Numbered from the stretch's first letter, positions 8,042 to 18,019 are shown. The stretch is 64,000 bases of DNA from an uncultured Bacteroidota bacterium (GCA_937894725.1 CALAYL010000056.1:45198-109197), one strand, 5' to 3'. The notes: a model not told the origin generated them from the sequence alone. Made by a program: numbers and translations.

Positions 8042-9931
8042 ATGAAAAAAACTGTGTTGTATCTTTTCGTGCTTTCTTTCGTCTTCTCATTGACCAATTG
8101 CAATGAGAAGAAAACAAACTTAAGTATCACTGATAGGGCTATCGCAATTTTTGACTCGTCTATAACGTTTCAACAGACAGATACCAATACCTATCTAAAT
8201 ACCATCCGAAAACTAGATTCATTATCTTCGAACTCTGAATTTGCCAAACGATTGATGCTAATATCGAAAGCCAGATTTGAGCAATCAAAATCATCGCACA
8301 ATACCGCCATAGCTACGCTCAATAAGGCACTAATCACTAATGTCGAGGATACACAGTCGAGATTTTATGGCACCCTCCTTGCTGTAATGGGGTCGAGCTA
8401 CAGAGAGCTAGGTTACTATCCAGAAGCTGAAAAAGATTTCCTAGCAGCACTCACGATTTTTGAAAGAATAGGTGATACACGTGCCATAGGCAATCTTTAT
8501 GGCGGGTTGGGCATAATGTATCAAGTGAAAGGTGACATCGAAACCGCTAAGCTATATGTTCAACGAGGGATGAGCGCCTCTTCAAATCAACCTTGGAAAC
8601 CTAGCTATCTTTTTGCCGCACATACATTAGCCAATCTCTATGGCATGAGCAATCAAATAGATAGTGCATTGATGTTGGACAATGCCTGCTTAGCTATTAT
8701 TGATTCATTTGGGCTAAGTGCCTTTTCCTCTCAGTTTTATGACAATAAGGCCAACTGTTTCATGTTTAAGGGCGAGTTTGATAGTGCCCGTTTCTACTAT
8801 ACTAAATGCCTTGAGATTGATACTAGACAAGGTAATAAAAAACTGCTGGCAGATACCTATATTCATCTAGGCATACTCAAGAATTATGAAAACAAAACCT
8901 ATACTTCGCACCCCGAAATCGAAGCAGGAATGGCTATTATGCATGACATTAGTTATAAACAAGGCCTAGCTAGCACTTGGGATTATTTATCCACCACATT
9001 CCGAGAAGGGCGTCAATTTGAAAAAGCACTCATCGCCAAAGATAGCTTCCTTTTTTACAGAAATCAACTTGTAAATGAACGTACAGAAGCAAAAATAGCC
9101 GAGTTTAAAACACTGTACGAAACAGAGAAAAAAGACAATTTACTCATCGTTCAAAATCAAAAAATAGCTAATCATCGAATTGCTATCATCGCCATTTCTA
9201 GTCTCTTTATCGTATTAGCTCTTTTTGCACTAAATTTTTACAAGCGTTATAAAGTAAAGAAAGAGACCGAACTCGCACAAAAAATAAAGCAACAACAAGA
9301 TTTGACGACCCAGGCCATCTTCGAATCAGAGCAACAAGAGCGTGTGCGTGTAGCTCGCGACTTGCACGACAGTGTTGGCCAAATGCTTTCTGTAGTAAAA
9401 ATGCAAATTTCCAACTCATTGGAGGTGTCACCTCAATCGCTCCAAACATCACTACAACAAACAGCAGCACTAGTAGATAGAACGATACACGAAACTAGAG
9501 TAATATCGCACGATTTGATGCCGCATGAACTCAATTTTGGTCTGCTCTCGGCACTCGAAGATTTGGCGTATAAAACCAACCTATCAAATAGCACTAAAAT
9601 CAAACTAAATTTTGGTAATAGAACTGTATTTTCACGACTAGAAAAGTCGAAAGAAATAGCATTATATCGCATCATTCAAGAGATTGTAAATAATATGTTG
9701 AAACATGCCTGTGCGGCTGAAATCGAATTGACTTCGGATGTTCAAGACCAACTTCATTATTTGAAAATAATGGACAATGGGAAAGGTTTTGACTCACAAA
9801 AAATATATGAATCAACCGGTATAGGTTGGAAAAACATTTTTGCACGCGCCAATCTAATAGGTGCCAACGTAAAAATAAATTCCATTTTAGAAAAGGGAAC
9901 AACCGTAATAATCACATTGGAAACAGCATGA
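8042..9931 (+). CDS. TPR-containing sensor histidine kinase, NarX/HisKA_3 type
   Basis: The 629-residue protein begins with a signal that could be a lipobox (SLTNC, Cys20), then has about seven TPR-like helical repeats (residues 60-340) in the periplasm, a membrane helix near 378-398 and a cytoplasmic kinase. The kinase has a HisKA_3 domain with RVARDLHDSVGQMLS (phospho-acceptor His442) and a short HATPase domain (IQEIVNNMLKHA, DNGKGFDS, GIGWKNIFARA). Such kinases pair with NarL-type regulators, and one follows with an ATGA overlap. The TPR region probably senses a protein or peptide in the envelope; the signal is not known. Confidence 0.92.
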   Translation: MKKTVLYLFVLSFVFSLTNCNEKKTNLSITDRAIAIFDSSITFQQTDTNTYLNTIRKLDSLSSNSEFAKRLMLISKARFEQSKSSHNTAIATLNKALITNVEDTQSRFYGTLLAVMGSSYRELGYYPEAEKDFLAALTIFERIGDTRAIGNLYGGLGIMYQVKGDIETAKLYVQRGMSASSNQPWKPSYLFAAHTLANLYGMSNQIDSALMLDNACLAIIDSFGLSAFSSQFYDNKANCFMFKGEFDSARFYYTKCLEIDTRQGNKKLLADTYIHLGILKNYENKTYTSHPEIEAGMAIMHDISYKQGLASTWDYLSTTFREGRQFEKALIAKDSFLFYRNQLVNERTEAKIAEFKTLYETEKKDNLLIVQNQKIANHRIAIIAISSLFIVLALFALNFYKRYKVKKETELAQKIKQQQDLTTQAIFESEQQERVRVARDLHDSVGQMLSVVKMQISNSLEVSPQSLQTSLQQTAALVDRTIHETRVISHDLMPHELNFGLLSALEDLAYKTNLSNSTKIKLNFGNRTVFSRLEKSKEIALYRIIQEIVNNMLKHACAAEIELTSDVQDQLHYLKIMDNGKGFDSQKIYESTGIGWKNIFARANLIGANVKINSILEKGTTVIITLETA

Positions 9932-10572
9932 CAAATCTAGGTATAATGATAGTAGATGACCACCAGATGGTTATAGATGGCATTAAAAGTATGTTGGTAA
10001 ACGAAAGTCACATACAACTATTTGCAGAAGCCAATGACGGTGAATCTGCAATGCAAATTTTAGCGCAACAGTCTGAGTATATCAACTTTGTGATTTCTGA
10101 TATCAGTATGCCCGTATGCAATGGCACAGAACTTTGCAAAAGAATTAAGCAACAATACCCAACTATTTCGGTACTATTTCTCTCTATGTATGATAGTGCA
10201 GCTGTAGTGCGAGAGGCTGTGGCGGTAGAGGCAGATGGTTACATTCTCAAAAACTCAGGCAAAAGTGAGTTACTGAAAGCCATTTCAAAAATTGCAGATG
10301 GAGGCACCTATTTTTCAGATTCTATCATCCCACTTTTATACAGTCAATACAAGCAAGAAAAGGAACAAGCTTCCTATCTAACTAATTTGACCGAAAGGGA
10401 AAGAGAAGTACTCGGCTTGATTTTAAAAGAATATACCAGCCATGAGATTGGCGAACGACTTTTTATCAGTAAAAAAACGGTAGATCATCACCGTATGCAT
10501 CTACTAGAAAAAACGGGAAGTAAATCAACTGTAGCCTTAGTAAAATTTGCTATCCAAGCGGGCTTAGCCTGA
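9928..10572 (+). CDS. NarL/LuxR-type response regulator
   Basis: The start at 9928 overlaps the kinase stop as ATGA and gives a standard 214-residue regulator; the open frame extends to 9826 but that part lies inside the kinase. The receiver domain has the acidic pair DDH (10-12), phospho-acceptor Asp58 in FVISDISMP and a conserved Lys in YILKNSGKSEL. The C-terminal LuxR-type helix-turn-helix (about 150-205) reads LTEREREVLGLI and then FISKKTVDHHR. It is the evident partner of the upstream TPR kinase and would act as a DNA-binding transcription regulator. Its targets are unknown. Confidence 0.93.
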   Translation: MTNLGIMIVDDHQMVIDGIKSMLVNESHIQLFAEANDGESAMQILAQQSEYINFVISDISMPVCNGTELCKRIKQQYPTISVLFLSMYDSAAVVREAVAVEADGYILKNSGKSELLKAISKIADGGTYFSDSIIPLLYSQYKQEKEQASYLTNLTEREREVLGLILKEYTSHEIGERLFISKKTVDHHRMHLLEKTGSKSTVALVKFAIQAGLA

Positions 10573-10578
10573 CAGCAT

Positions 10579-10613
10579 AAAAAAAAGGAGTCGAAAGACT
10601 CCCTCTTTTTTTT
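10579..10613. terminator. Bidirectional terminator between the response regulator and rny
   Basis: GGAGTC (10587-10592) pairs with GACTCC (10597-10602) around a GAAA tetraloop, flanked by a run of A on the left and T on the right. It lies between convergent genes and can serve both. Confidence 0.85.
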
Positions 10614-10625
10614 CGTTGCTGTAGT

Positions 10626-12221
10626 TTATTTAGCGATGTTGATGGCTCGTTTCTCACGAATCACCGTTACTTTCACTTGACCTGGATAGGTCATTTCCTT
10701 TTCGATTTTTTGCGCTATTACAAAAGATAATTCTTCTGAAGCTTTATCATCGATTTTATCTGCTTCTACGATTACACGCAGCTCTCGTCCCGCTTGTATC
10801 GCATACGCCTTATCTACACCATCGTAGCCAGTAGCGATTGTTTCTAGGTCTTTCAAACGCTGTAGATACCCTTCCATCATTTCTCTACGAGCACCAGGTC
10901 TAGCACCCGATATTGCATCGCAAGCTTGAATGATAGGCGATATCACATATTTCATCTCCATCTCATCGTGGTGGGCACCTACTGCATTCACCACCGCTGG
11001 ATGCTCGCCATATTTCTCACACAATTTAGCCCCTAAAAGCGCATGTGATAGTTCTGATTCTTCATCAGGCACTTTTCCTATATCATGGAGCAATCCTGCA
11101 CGCTTAGCCAATTTTGGATTCAACCCCAACTCGGCAGCCATAGTCGCACAAAGATTAGCCACCTCGCGGGAGTGCATCAATAGATTTTGTCCGTATGATG
11201 AACGGAATCTCATTCTACCTACATAGCGCACCAATTCTGCATGTAGTCCTTGAATACCCATGTCGATGACGGTACGCTCACCAATCTCACGAATATGGTC
11301 GTCCAACTGCTTTTTGATTTTGCCTACTACTTCTTCGATACGAGCTGGATGGATACGACCATCAGTCACTAATCGCTGGAGTGACAGACGAGCTATTTCT
11401 CTACGAATAGGATCATAACCCGATATGATAATAGCCTCTGGTGTATCATCTACCAAAAACTCACAACCTGTAGCGGCTTCGAGCGCACGGATATTTCTAC
11501 CCTCACGACCTATGATTTGGCCTTTCATCTCGTCTGATTCGAGATTAAATACGGACACCGTATTTTCGATTGCATTTTCGGCTGCAGTACGTTGGATAGT
11601 CTGAATGACTATCTTTTTCGCTTCTTTGTTTGCAGTAAGCTTGGCTTCATCTATCGCATTTTTCACATAGGCTAGCGCATCTGCTTCTGCTTCTTTTTTC
11701 AATGAATCTATAAGGTCGCGCTTTGCGTCTTCTTTGCTCAAACCAGATATTTGCTCCAGTTTTTTTACAAAAGATTCGTGGCTTTTATCAAGTTGCTCCC
11801 GTTTTGTAGTTACGACTTCCAGTTGGTTAGAGAGATTTTCACGCAATGCTTCTATTTCCTTTTCTTTTTTAGAAACCTCTGCTATACGATTTGAGTTATC
11901 CTGCTGCTGCTGCTTGAGTTGATTTTCTTTTTCAATGATTTTTTTACTCTTCTCTACAGTTTCAGACTCATGTTTAGCTTTGAGCTGCAAAAAATGCTCT
12001 TTTGCTTCGAGCATCTTGTCCTTTTTGGTGTTTTCTGCATTTCGATTGGCATCGTTTATAAGCTGTTCTGCTTTCAACTTTGCATCTGCCAATACTTTTT
12101 CCGATTGTGCTTTTAGCTCTGCCTCTTGCTTATCGACTGTACTTTTTACTGAGTTTTTACCCGTAAAAAATCCAACCGCTAAGGCGATAACCGCTGCTAC
12201 TACGGTGATGATTATTTCCAT
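10626..12221 (-). CDS. rny: Ribonuclease Y
   Basis: The 531-residue protein has an N-terminal membrane helix (residues 2-22), a long charged coiled coil (about 25-200), a KH RNA-binding domain (GQIIGREGRNIRALEAATGC) and an HD phosphohydrolase domain with LLHDIGKVPDEE. This is the full layout and length of RNase Y, the membrane-tethered endoribonuclease that starts mRNA decay in bacteria lacking RNase E. It is the last gene of a run pheT, coiled-coil gene, zapA, rny, separated from zapA by 61 bases. Confidence 0.97.
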   Translation of the reverse strand: MEIIITVVAAVIALAVGFFTGKNSVKSTVDKQEAELKAQSEKVLADAKLKAEQLINDANRNAENTKKDKMLEAKEHFLQLKAKHESETVEKSKKIIEKENQLKQQQQDNSNRIAEVSKKEKEIEALRENLSNQLEVVTTKREQLDKSHESFVKKLEQISGLSKEDAKRDLIDSLKKEAEADALAYVKNAIDEAKLTANKEAKKIVIQTIQRTAAENAIENTVSVFNLESDEMKGQIIGREGRNIRALEAATGCEFLVDDTPEAIIISGYDPIRREIARLSLQRLVTDGRIHPARIEEVVGKIKKQLDDHIREIGERTVIDMGIQGLHAELVRYVGRMRFRSSYGQNLLMHSREVANLCATMAAELGLNPKLAKRAGLLHDIGKVPDEESELSHALLGAKLCEKYGEHPAVVNAVGAHHDEMEMKYVISPIIQACDAISGARPGARREMMEGYLQRLKDLETIATGYDGVDKAYAIQAGRELRVIVEADKIDDKASEELSFVIAQKIEKEMTYPGQVKVTVIREKRAINIAK

Positions 12222-12282
12222 GTTGCCTTTGTTTTATGTTGATTAATTAACCCACGCACAAAGCAACCTTAAAAAGATGTTT

Positions 12283-12561
12283 CTATGAAGAAAGCAACTC
12301 CCCTATTTCATCAAGCCTTTCGGCTAGACCTTTTAGGTCTTGCTGCCCTTTTTGTTTGTATGATATCCATTCTACGGTCAAACTCATCGCTACCATCGCT
12401 AAATAGTCTTGGGTATCTTTACCCTCGTATGTAGCTTTGAAGTCTAGCACCTTTTGGTTAATAAGGTCGACCGCTTCCTGTATTCTTTCCTTTTCCTCTT
12501 CATGCTGAACACGCAGTGGGTAGTTTCGACCAGCTATTGTCACTTTTATCTGTGTCGTCAT
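12283..12561 (-). CDS. zapA: Cell division protein ZapA
   Basis: The 92-residue protein begins with the beta-strand pattern IKVTIAGRNYPLRV, then EEEKERIQEAVDLINQKVLDFK, followed by a C-terminal helix that would form a coiled coil. This is the typical ZapA structure; ZapA bundles FtsZ filaments at the division ring. Its start overlaps the end of the upstream coiled-coil gene by four bases (ATGA), so the two are translationally coupled. The length fits the family. Confidence 0.85.
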   Translation of the reverse strand: MTTQIKVTIAGRNYPLRVQHEEEKERIQEAVDLINQKVLDFKATYEGKDTQDYLAMVAMSLTVEWISYKQKGQQDLKGLAERLDEIGELLSS

Positions 12562-12860
12562 TCGTTCACTTTTAAGAAATCTACGATTTCGTCAATTTCC
12601 TTAATGTATTCAGTTATTTCTCTTTTCAATTTTGCCTTTTCCTCCGAATCTTTTTCTTCAATTCGACTTGCTAAATTAGCTTTATTTAGCTGATTTTCTA
12701 ATTCAGCTATGATATTTTTTTGAATTTGAATGATTTCTCTGTCTGCCTTTCGTTGAGTTTCAAGCTCAGCTATAGTGGCTTGTAGTTTTTCTTTTGCCTC
12801 TTTAAGTGTGTGTGCCTTCTCGACCAAAACACTTAATTTTTGATGTATTTCTTCTATCAT
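12558..12860 (-). CDS. Small coiled-coil protein, possibly a ZapB-like division factor
   Basis: The 100-residue product is almost entirely charged coiled coil (HQKLSVLVEKAHTLKEAKEK, then KNIIAELENQLNKAN), with no signal or membrane segment. I do not recognise a named family. Its start overlaps the pheT end and its end overlaps the zapA start, both by four bases, so it is made together with ZapA. Because ZapB is also a short coiled coil that works through ZapA in other bacteria, a ZapB-like role is a reasonable guess from context, not from homology. Confidence 0.7.
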   Translation of the reverse strand: MIEEIHQKLSVLVEKAHTLKEAKEKLQATIAELETQRKADREIIQIQKNIIAELENQLNKANLASRIEEKDSEEKAKLKREITEYIKEIDEIVDFLKVNE

Positions 12861-15277
12861 TTCCCTCTTATTTCTGCGCCAATAGTAGTTTCTAGTTTTT
12901 CTATAATTTTCGACATTGACTTGTCTATATCTTTGTCTGTCAGTGTTTTATTTTCATCCTGGAAAGTAAGTTTGACAGCATAAGATTTCTTGCCCGCTTC
13001 TATCTTATCTCCTTTATATACATCAAAAAGAGATACTGATTTTAACAATTTTGCATTGGATGCCAAAGCAGCTGCCTCTACATCCGCATAGCTTGTTTGT
13101 AATGGCAACGCCAATGACAAATCGCGCACCACAGTCGGATATTTTGCCAACTCTTTAAACCTCAATTGCTGAAATTGACTTCGCTCCAGCAGCATATCCA
13201 TAGCTATATCTGCATAAAAAACAGCTTGCTTAATATCAAATTGCTTGAGTATATTTTTGGAAATAGCACCAAAGGTACCTGCCTCTTTGCCTTCTATGCT
13301 TATAGTAAGGCCATAGCTATATACCCCCTTATTTTCAAAAGCCGTAGTCGTATATTCTCCAGCAAATCGATTGAGCAGATTAGTAACAGTGGTTTTAAGG
13401 TGAAAAAACGAACTAGATGCCGATTTGGTTATCCAATTTTGTGGATTAAAATCGCCTGTTTGGAGCAAACAAAAATGCGACTGTTGACCATATATACCTT
13501 CAACTTTCTCGTATGTTTTGCCAAATTCAAACAACTTCAAATCAGCTGCTTTATGATTGATATTGCGTGCTACAACTTCAAGATGACTATAGACCATCGA
13601 GGTTCGTAAACTATCGAGATCCGTATTTTGGGCGTTTAATAGCAAGACTGCTTTCGACATAAGCTCTGCTGCCGTTTCGAGCTTTGATGAAGCAATAGAG
13701 TTTGTAGAAACTTCGTAATAGCCATCGCCTATGAGCAGATTGGCTATCTTGTTTTCTAGTAATAGCATGTCATTTTTGGGTGGGGGCGAAAGGGCCATTT
13801 TCAAAAACCTGGGTAGTGGTATGTTATTGTACCCATAAATACGCAAGATCTCTTCGAGCAAATCGGCCTCCCTTGTTACTTCGGGTCGGTAGCTTGGCAC
13901 CTCTACTATCAGTTCGCCTGTATCGGCAGATTTTATACAAAAACCTAAATCTGCCAATATCTTATCGATCTTGGTTTTGGGCAAGGTGCTGCCACTTAGT
14001 TTATTGATTCGCTCGTAGCTAGTAGAAATAATAGCTGGGCTCACCACAACTGGATATACATCTTGGATGGTAGAATAGCTAAACTCAACCATTTCTGAAA
14101 GTAACTGTACCGCCAATTGAAGTGCATTTTTAGTGGCATTGATATCTGTCATTTTTTCAAAATGCTGCGAAGCATCGGTGCGCAAATTGTGTCGTGTGGC
14201 GGTTTTTCTAATAAATATAGGATCGAAAAATGCAGATTCTAAAAAGACATCTTGTGTTTGGTAGCTCACACCACTATTTTCGCCACCATACACACCCGCT
14301 ATACAAAGCGGCTTATCTGTATCGCAAATCAACAAATCATCAACATTCAACTTGCGCTCCACATGGTCAAGGGTAATCATTGTTTCATATCCGCCCGTTT
14401 TTACTACTATCTTCTGATTAGTGATTTTGTTTGCATCAAATGCGTGAAGTGGTTGTCCAGTTTCGTGCAGTACAAAATTGGTCACATCCACTACAGAGTT
14501 GATAGGCTTTAGGCCAATAGCTTTGAGTTTATTTTGTAGCCAAAGAGGCGAGGTGGTAACTTTTAAACCTTTTAAAAAGATGCTGCTATATCGCTTACAG
14601 GCAGTTTGATTTTCGATAGTGATGGAAATAGGGGAATCGATGGTAGGCTTGAAGTCAAAAGGATGTGTCGTCCAATCCAACTCAATATTGAAAACAGCAG
14701 CCAAGGCGGCTTTGAGGTCGCGAGCTACACCTATATGTGAAAACGCATCGCTGCGATTAGGTGTAAGGCCAATGCTAATGATATAATCTTGCTCTACGCC
14801 AAAATAATCTGCTGCTTTAGTGCCTACTACCGTTTCAGTAGGCAACTCCATGATACCATCATGGCTACTACCGAGTCCTAGCTCGTCATCTGCGCATATC
14901 ATGCCGAAAGACTCTACCCCGCGTATTTTCGATTTTTTAATAGCAAAAGCTTCGGTAGCAGCTGTAGGGTAAAGTACCGCACCTATCTTGGCTACAGGCG
15001 ATTTAAGCCCTACTCTGCAATTTGGGGCACCACACACGATTTGTATTGGCTCTGCCTCCCCAATATTGACCCTAGTTACTTTCAGTTTATCTGCATCTGG
15101 ATGCTGCTCACAGGATACAATTTCGCCTATCACAACATCTTTGAGTCCTCCTTTCACCGACTCCCATGTAATTATATCCTCTACCTCAAGTCCGGTATTG
15201 GTCAATATTTCAGCCAAATCGTTAGGCGTGAGTTGGAAAGGTAGGTGTCGTTTTAACCAGTTGTAGCTAATCTGCAT
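12857..15277 (-). CDS. pheT: Phenylalanyl-tRNA synthetase beta subunit
   Basis: At 806 residues the protein has the full PheT layout: an N-terminal tRNA-binding (EMAP/OB) domain (about 40-155, with HPDADKLKVTRVNIG and QIVCGAPNCR), a B3/B4 editing domain (about 210-390), B5 (about 405-480), a catalytic-core-like domain, and a C-terminal anticodon-binding FDX-ACB domain (FKELAKYPTVVRDLSLALP). It forms an alpha2-beta2 enzyme with PheS, whose gene is not in the window. It heads the operon with the coiled-coil gene, zapA and rny. On the minus strand a TTG, 19 bases and TAGTTTTA upstream is a possible promoter with a mismatch. Confidence 0.97.
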   Translation of the reverse strand: MQISYNWLKRHLPFQLTPNDLAEILTNTGLEVEDIITWESVKGGLKDVVIGEIVSCEQHPDADKLKVTRVNIGEAEPIQIVCGAPNCRVGLKSPVAKIGAVLYPTAATEAFAIKKSKIRGVESFGMICADDELGLGSSHDGIMELPTETVVGTKAADYFGVEQDYIISIGLTPNRSDAFSHIGVARDLKAALAAVFNIELDWTTHPFDFKPTIDSPISITIENQTACKRYSSIFLKGLKVTTSPLWLQNKLKAIGLKPINSVVDVTNFVLHETGQPLHAFDANKITNQKIVVKTGGYETMITLDHVERKLNVDDLLICDTDKPLCIAGVYGGENSGVSYQTQDVFLESAFFDPIFIRKTATRHNLRTDASQHFEKMTDINATKNALQLAVQLLSEMVEFSYSTIQDVYPVVVSPAIISTSYERINKLSGSTLPKTKIDKILADLGFCIKSADTGELIVEVPSYRPEVTREADLLEEILRIYGYNNIPLPRFLKMALSPPPKNDMLLLENKIANLLIGDGYYEVSTNSIASSKLETAAELMSKAVLLLNAQNTDLDSLRTSMVYSHLEVVARNINHKAADLKLFEFGKTYEKVEGIYGQQSHFCLLQTGDFNPQNWITKSASSSFFHLKTTVTNLLNRFAGEYTTTAFENKGVYSYGLTISIEGKEAGTFGAISKNILKQFDIKQAVFYADIAMDMLLERSQFQQLRFKELAKYPTVVRDLSLALPLQTSYADVEAAALASNAKLLKSVSLFDVYKGDKIEAGKKSYAVKLTFQDENKTLTDKDIDKSMSKIIEKLETTIGAEIRGK

Positions 15278-15362
15278 CGTGAGCGTCTATTTTTGATGGG
15301 TTAAAACTATAAAAGAAATAGCTTAAAACAACAGCAAAATACTAACAACAGCACGAAAAAAA

Positions 15363-16250
15363 TCAATCTTCAATCTCTATCTCCTTGACTTGGAGTATCT
15401 CTTTTGAGTTAACAAATCTATGTACCAAGAAGATAGCCTTGAGATGGTGATATGCAAGGCCTTTGTTGGCTATGTTGTTTTTATATACGTGCCTAACCGT
15501 AGTACCAGCGATGAGGTCATGATTGAGCTTATCGCCCAATGTATCTGAAATTGCCAAGCGCAAAACATGGTTGTGGACATAATTGTCATCCACCGTATTG
15601 TTAGGCAAAAGCTGTGCGGTCACAATGCTATCTTCCACAATAAAAATGGTCAATTTATTGGGTGTGTTTTCATCTTGAGTATAGTGCATTTTCACATCTA
15701 GTGTCAAATCCCCACTTGTTTTACTAAACGTTTTATCTATTGTAATATTGACAGGTGTAGGTATTGTTTTGCGAATATCTACCAGATTTGACCAATCTAA
15801 ATAGCCATAGCAAAGTGAAGTTCCCGGCAGCAAACTAGCTCTATCAATAGCGCCATTGGGCTTAAAACCTGGATAGACCAATAAATCTTCAAGTTTTTGA
15901 GAAATACCCGAAGTGATATTGACTCGCGTAGTAGGAAATGCCTCATCTTGCAATAAACTATGATGACTTATCCCGATTACTCTACCTAAATTAGCATTGA
16001 TGATACTCAACAATTCTTGCTGCGCATTTGGACAATTAATGCACCGAATACCGGTGAAATCTTCTATCAACACATTTTTAGTTTCAGCAGTCTGAATGGG
16101 CTCCGAATAGGCTGTGTCAATAATCAATCCAGCTCCACGTTTTCCACCTATATCTATATTTGGCCCTACTTCTTGGCAACTTGCTATCAAAACGACCAAA
16201 CTTACGGCAGCACTTATTTTAAACAAATTATTTATTGACATTTTTTTCAT
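15363..16250 (-). CDS. Omp28-like lipoprotein with a thioredoxin-like fold
   Basis: The 295-residue protein has a signal with a lipobox (VVLIASC, Cys near 25). Next comes ETKNVLIEDFTGIRCINCPNAQQ, a thioredoxin-like strand-turn-helix with a CINC pair, which is the hallmark of Omp28-related outer membrane proteins of Bacteroidota. The C-terminal half is beta-rich. The CxxC pair suggests a thiol-disulphide or metal role at the cell surface. The gene ends a two-gene unit with the DUF6029 gene (two-base gap), and a TlpA-like thioredoxin is divergent from the pair, giving a small redox cluster. Function in the cell is not proven for this family. Confidence 0.8.
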   Translation of the reverse strand: MKKMSINNLFKISAAVSLVVLIASCQEVGPNIDIGGKRGAGLIIDTAYSEPIQTAETKNVLIEDFTGIRCINCPNAQQELLSIINANLGRVIGISHHSLLQDEAFPTTRVNITSGISQKLEDLLVYPGFKPNGAIDRASLLPGTSLCYGYLDWSNLVDIRKTIPTPVNITIDKTFSKTSGDLTLDVKMHYTQDENTPNKLTIFIVEDSIVTAQLLPNNTVDDNYVHNHVLRLAISDTLGDKLNHDLIAGTTVRHVYKNNIANKGLAYHHLKAIFLVHRFVNSKEILQVKEIEIED

Positions 16251-16252
16251 TT

Positions 16253-17938
16253 TTAGAACGTACTATTAATACCCAATCGCACACCACTAAACGCAGGTTC
16301 ATATCTACACACACCACCTGTACATACTATACCCCCTACTTGACGAGCATAATTGAGCGTAAATCGATGACTCTTGTATGTGTATGCTGCAAATACAGAG
16401 TAGAAATGAAGAGGCGTTGTATATACTGGCAAAGGGTTGTCGGGATTGGGTTTGAAGTTCCACATATCTGACACCGAAATCGAAAACATAGGAGCTATAT
16501 TAAACTCTACAAGTCCATATATCCATTGTCCGTAGTCTTTGGGTACATATTGATATTGCAACTCTATCCTGTACGACATTTTTTTATTAAACTTATGTTG
16601 AAATTCTAAAAATGGTGTGAGCGCTGTGACATTATTTTCCCCATCGCCAATATATATCTGACGATTATAAAAAACATATTGAAAACCCAAATCAAACTGC
16701 AGCTTTTTGTTGGGTTTAAACTCTGCCATTATAAGCCCTTCTCTATAAAAACTACGGATAGGTGTATTTATTGTATCGATGCCTCCCAAAGTATTCGGTT
16801 TATAATCGACTTTAGATGTAATGGAGGGCTTTAAAAAGAAATCTCTTATCTCTGAAAAATTAGCTAAAAGTCTCCACTTCTTATTGGGTGAATAATGAAT
16901 TTCGCCACCAAAAGCTATCTCTTGCTGATTGAGCGCTGGCGCGAAATAGCGGGCAGGCAGCCGGAGTGAATTTTGACGCGCTATAGGAGGCTGAAAATTT
17001 AGACTACCCCGAAACAGTATTTCGTTTGGAGAGGTTCTAAGCTGGAAGTTTTCAGTGCGTTTAAATTGAAGGTTTACCCCTATACCTCTTTGAGAATAAC
17101 TCAAGGAGGTCAAAACTGCATTTCCAGCCTTATTGTGCAATACATTATTCACGCCATAAAAGGCATCCTTAGTCTTGTAAGCACCCTCTATATACCATGA
17201 AAAATCGCCAGCAGTAAGCGTATTATATACCGTAAAGGCATATACATTATATTTAGGTACAAATCGAAGTGATGTATCGAGTGCTTCAATTTTAGCTACC
17301 AATCCATCCATTGACTTTTGATCCATGGAGCGATTCATAACACCTACCCCAGGCACGAGCGTTACTTTGTTTTTGATATTCACATTGCCTTCTATTCCTG
17401 CACCCGATATAATAGGCATATAGAATTGAAATAAATCTTTTTGCAAGCCACTGAATGCAAAAGCTTTGACGTGCTTGCCGTTATACTCTACTTTTCCACC
17501 CACTAGTGCATTATCGATACCAAGCGGACGCTCCTCATAGGCTCTATATATCATCCCGCTCCCTATTTGGTCATACATATAGCCCGCTGTAAAAGCTAAA
17601 TCTTTAAACCGCTTTTTAATAAAAAAATAACCTAATCCCGCTTTCGTAATAGGGACAGTGGGATTTCGAAGTATCGAATTGAGATAGGCATCGCCTCTTA
17701 TACCCACATCGAGCCCAAGCTTTTCGTTGTTATAATTGAGATTTAACCATATATCACTACCTATTTTGAGGTTGTCATAATGCGGCAAATTGGATGCGCC
17801 AATTTTGGGATCTCTAATGAAAAAATTGGAATTTGACTGGAAAGAACCAGAAAAAACAGATTGCGCATAGATGCAAAAAGAAAAGAATAAAAAGGCGGTA
17901 GTGGATAAAACCTTTTTCCAATGTAGGGTAGAAAACAT
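16253..17938 (-). CDS. DUF6029-type outer membrane beta-barrel protein
   Basis: Starting at 17938 puts a signal peptide (MFSTLHWKKVLSTTAFLFFSFCIYAQ) at the N-terminus; the ORF reaches 15 codons further but without a better start. The mature 535 residues are rich in aromatic, alternating beta-strands (RLPARYFAPALNQQEIAFGG, RFTLNYARQVGG) and end in a strand close to the C-terminal phenylalanine, typical of outer membrane barrels. The GCVVCTGGVC-like part near the end (VGGIVCTGGVCRYEP) adds two cysteines. It resembles the DUF6029 family, which often lies beside Omp28-like proteins, as here. Its substrate or role is unknown. Confidence 0.7.
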   Translation of the reverse strand: MFSTLHWKKVLSTTAFLFFSFCIYAQSVFSGSFQSNSNFFIRDPKIGASNLPHYDNLKIGSDIWLNLNYNNEKLGLDVGIRGDAYLNSILRNPTVPITKAGLGYFFIKKRFKDLAFTAGYMYDQIGSGMIYRAYEERPLGIDNALVGGKVEYNGKHVKAFAFSGLQKDLFQFYMPIISGAGIEGNVNIKNKVTLVPGVGVMNRSMDQKSMDGLVAKIEALDTSLRFVPKYNVYAFTVYNTLTAGDFSWYIEGAYKTKDAFYGVNNVLHNKAGNAVLTSLSYSQRGIGVNLQFKRTENFQLRTSPNEILFRGSLNFQPPIARQNSLRLPARYFAPALNQQEIAFGGEIHYSPNKKWRLLANFSEIRDFFLKPSITSKVDYKPNTLGGIDTINTPIRSFYREGLIMAEFKPNKKLQFDLGFQYVFYNRQIYIGDGENNVTALTPFLEFQHKFNKKMSYRIELQYQYVPKDYGQWIYGLVEFNIAPMFSISVSDMWNFKPNPDNPLPVYTTPLHFYSVFAAYTYKSHRFTLNYARQVGGIVCTGGVCRYEPAFSGVRLGINSTF

Positions 17939-17969
17939 AAATTTATTTATCTTTATGACAAAACAACTG

Positions 17970-17996
17970 TTTGGCACAATCATTGAATTAATTTTG
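17970..17996 (+). promoter_or_regulatory. Candidate promoter for the TlpA-like gene
   Basis: TAATTTTG at 17989-17996 matches TAnnTTTG exactly, with TTTG at 17970-17973. The 15-base spacer is shorter than the usual 17-20, so the -33 assignment is weak; the -7 box is about 24 bases before the ATG. Confidence 0.45.
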
Positions 17997-18019
17997 AGTA
18001 AACATAAAAAAAACTAAAA

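Noticed and set aside
12222..12282. 6S RNA next to zapA, as in proteobacteria
   Set aside because: The zapA-rny gap is only 61 bases, too short for 6S RNA.
13166..13609. 147-codon plus-strand open frame inside pheT
   Set aside because: It is antisense to a fully conserved part of pheT and resembles no protein.
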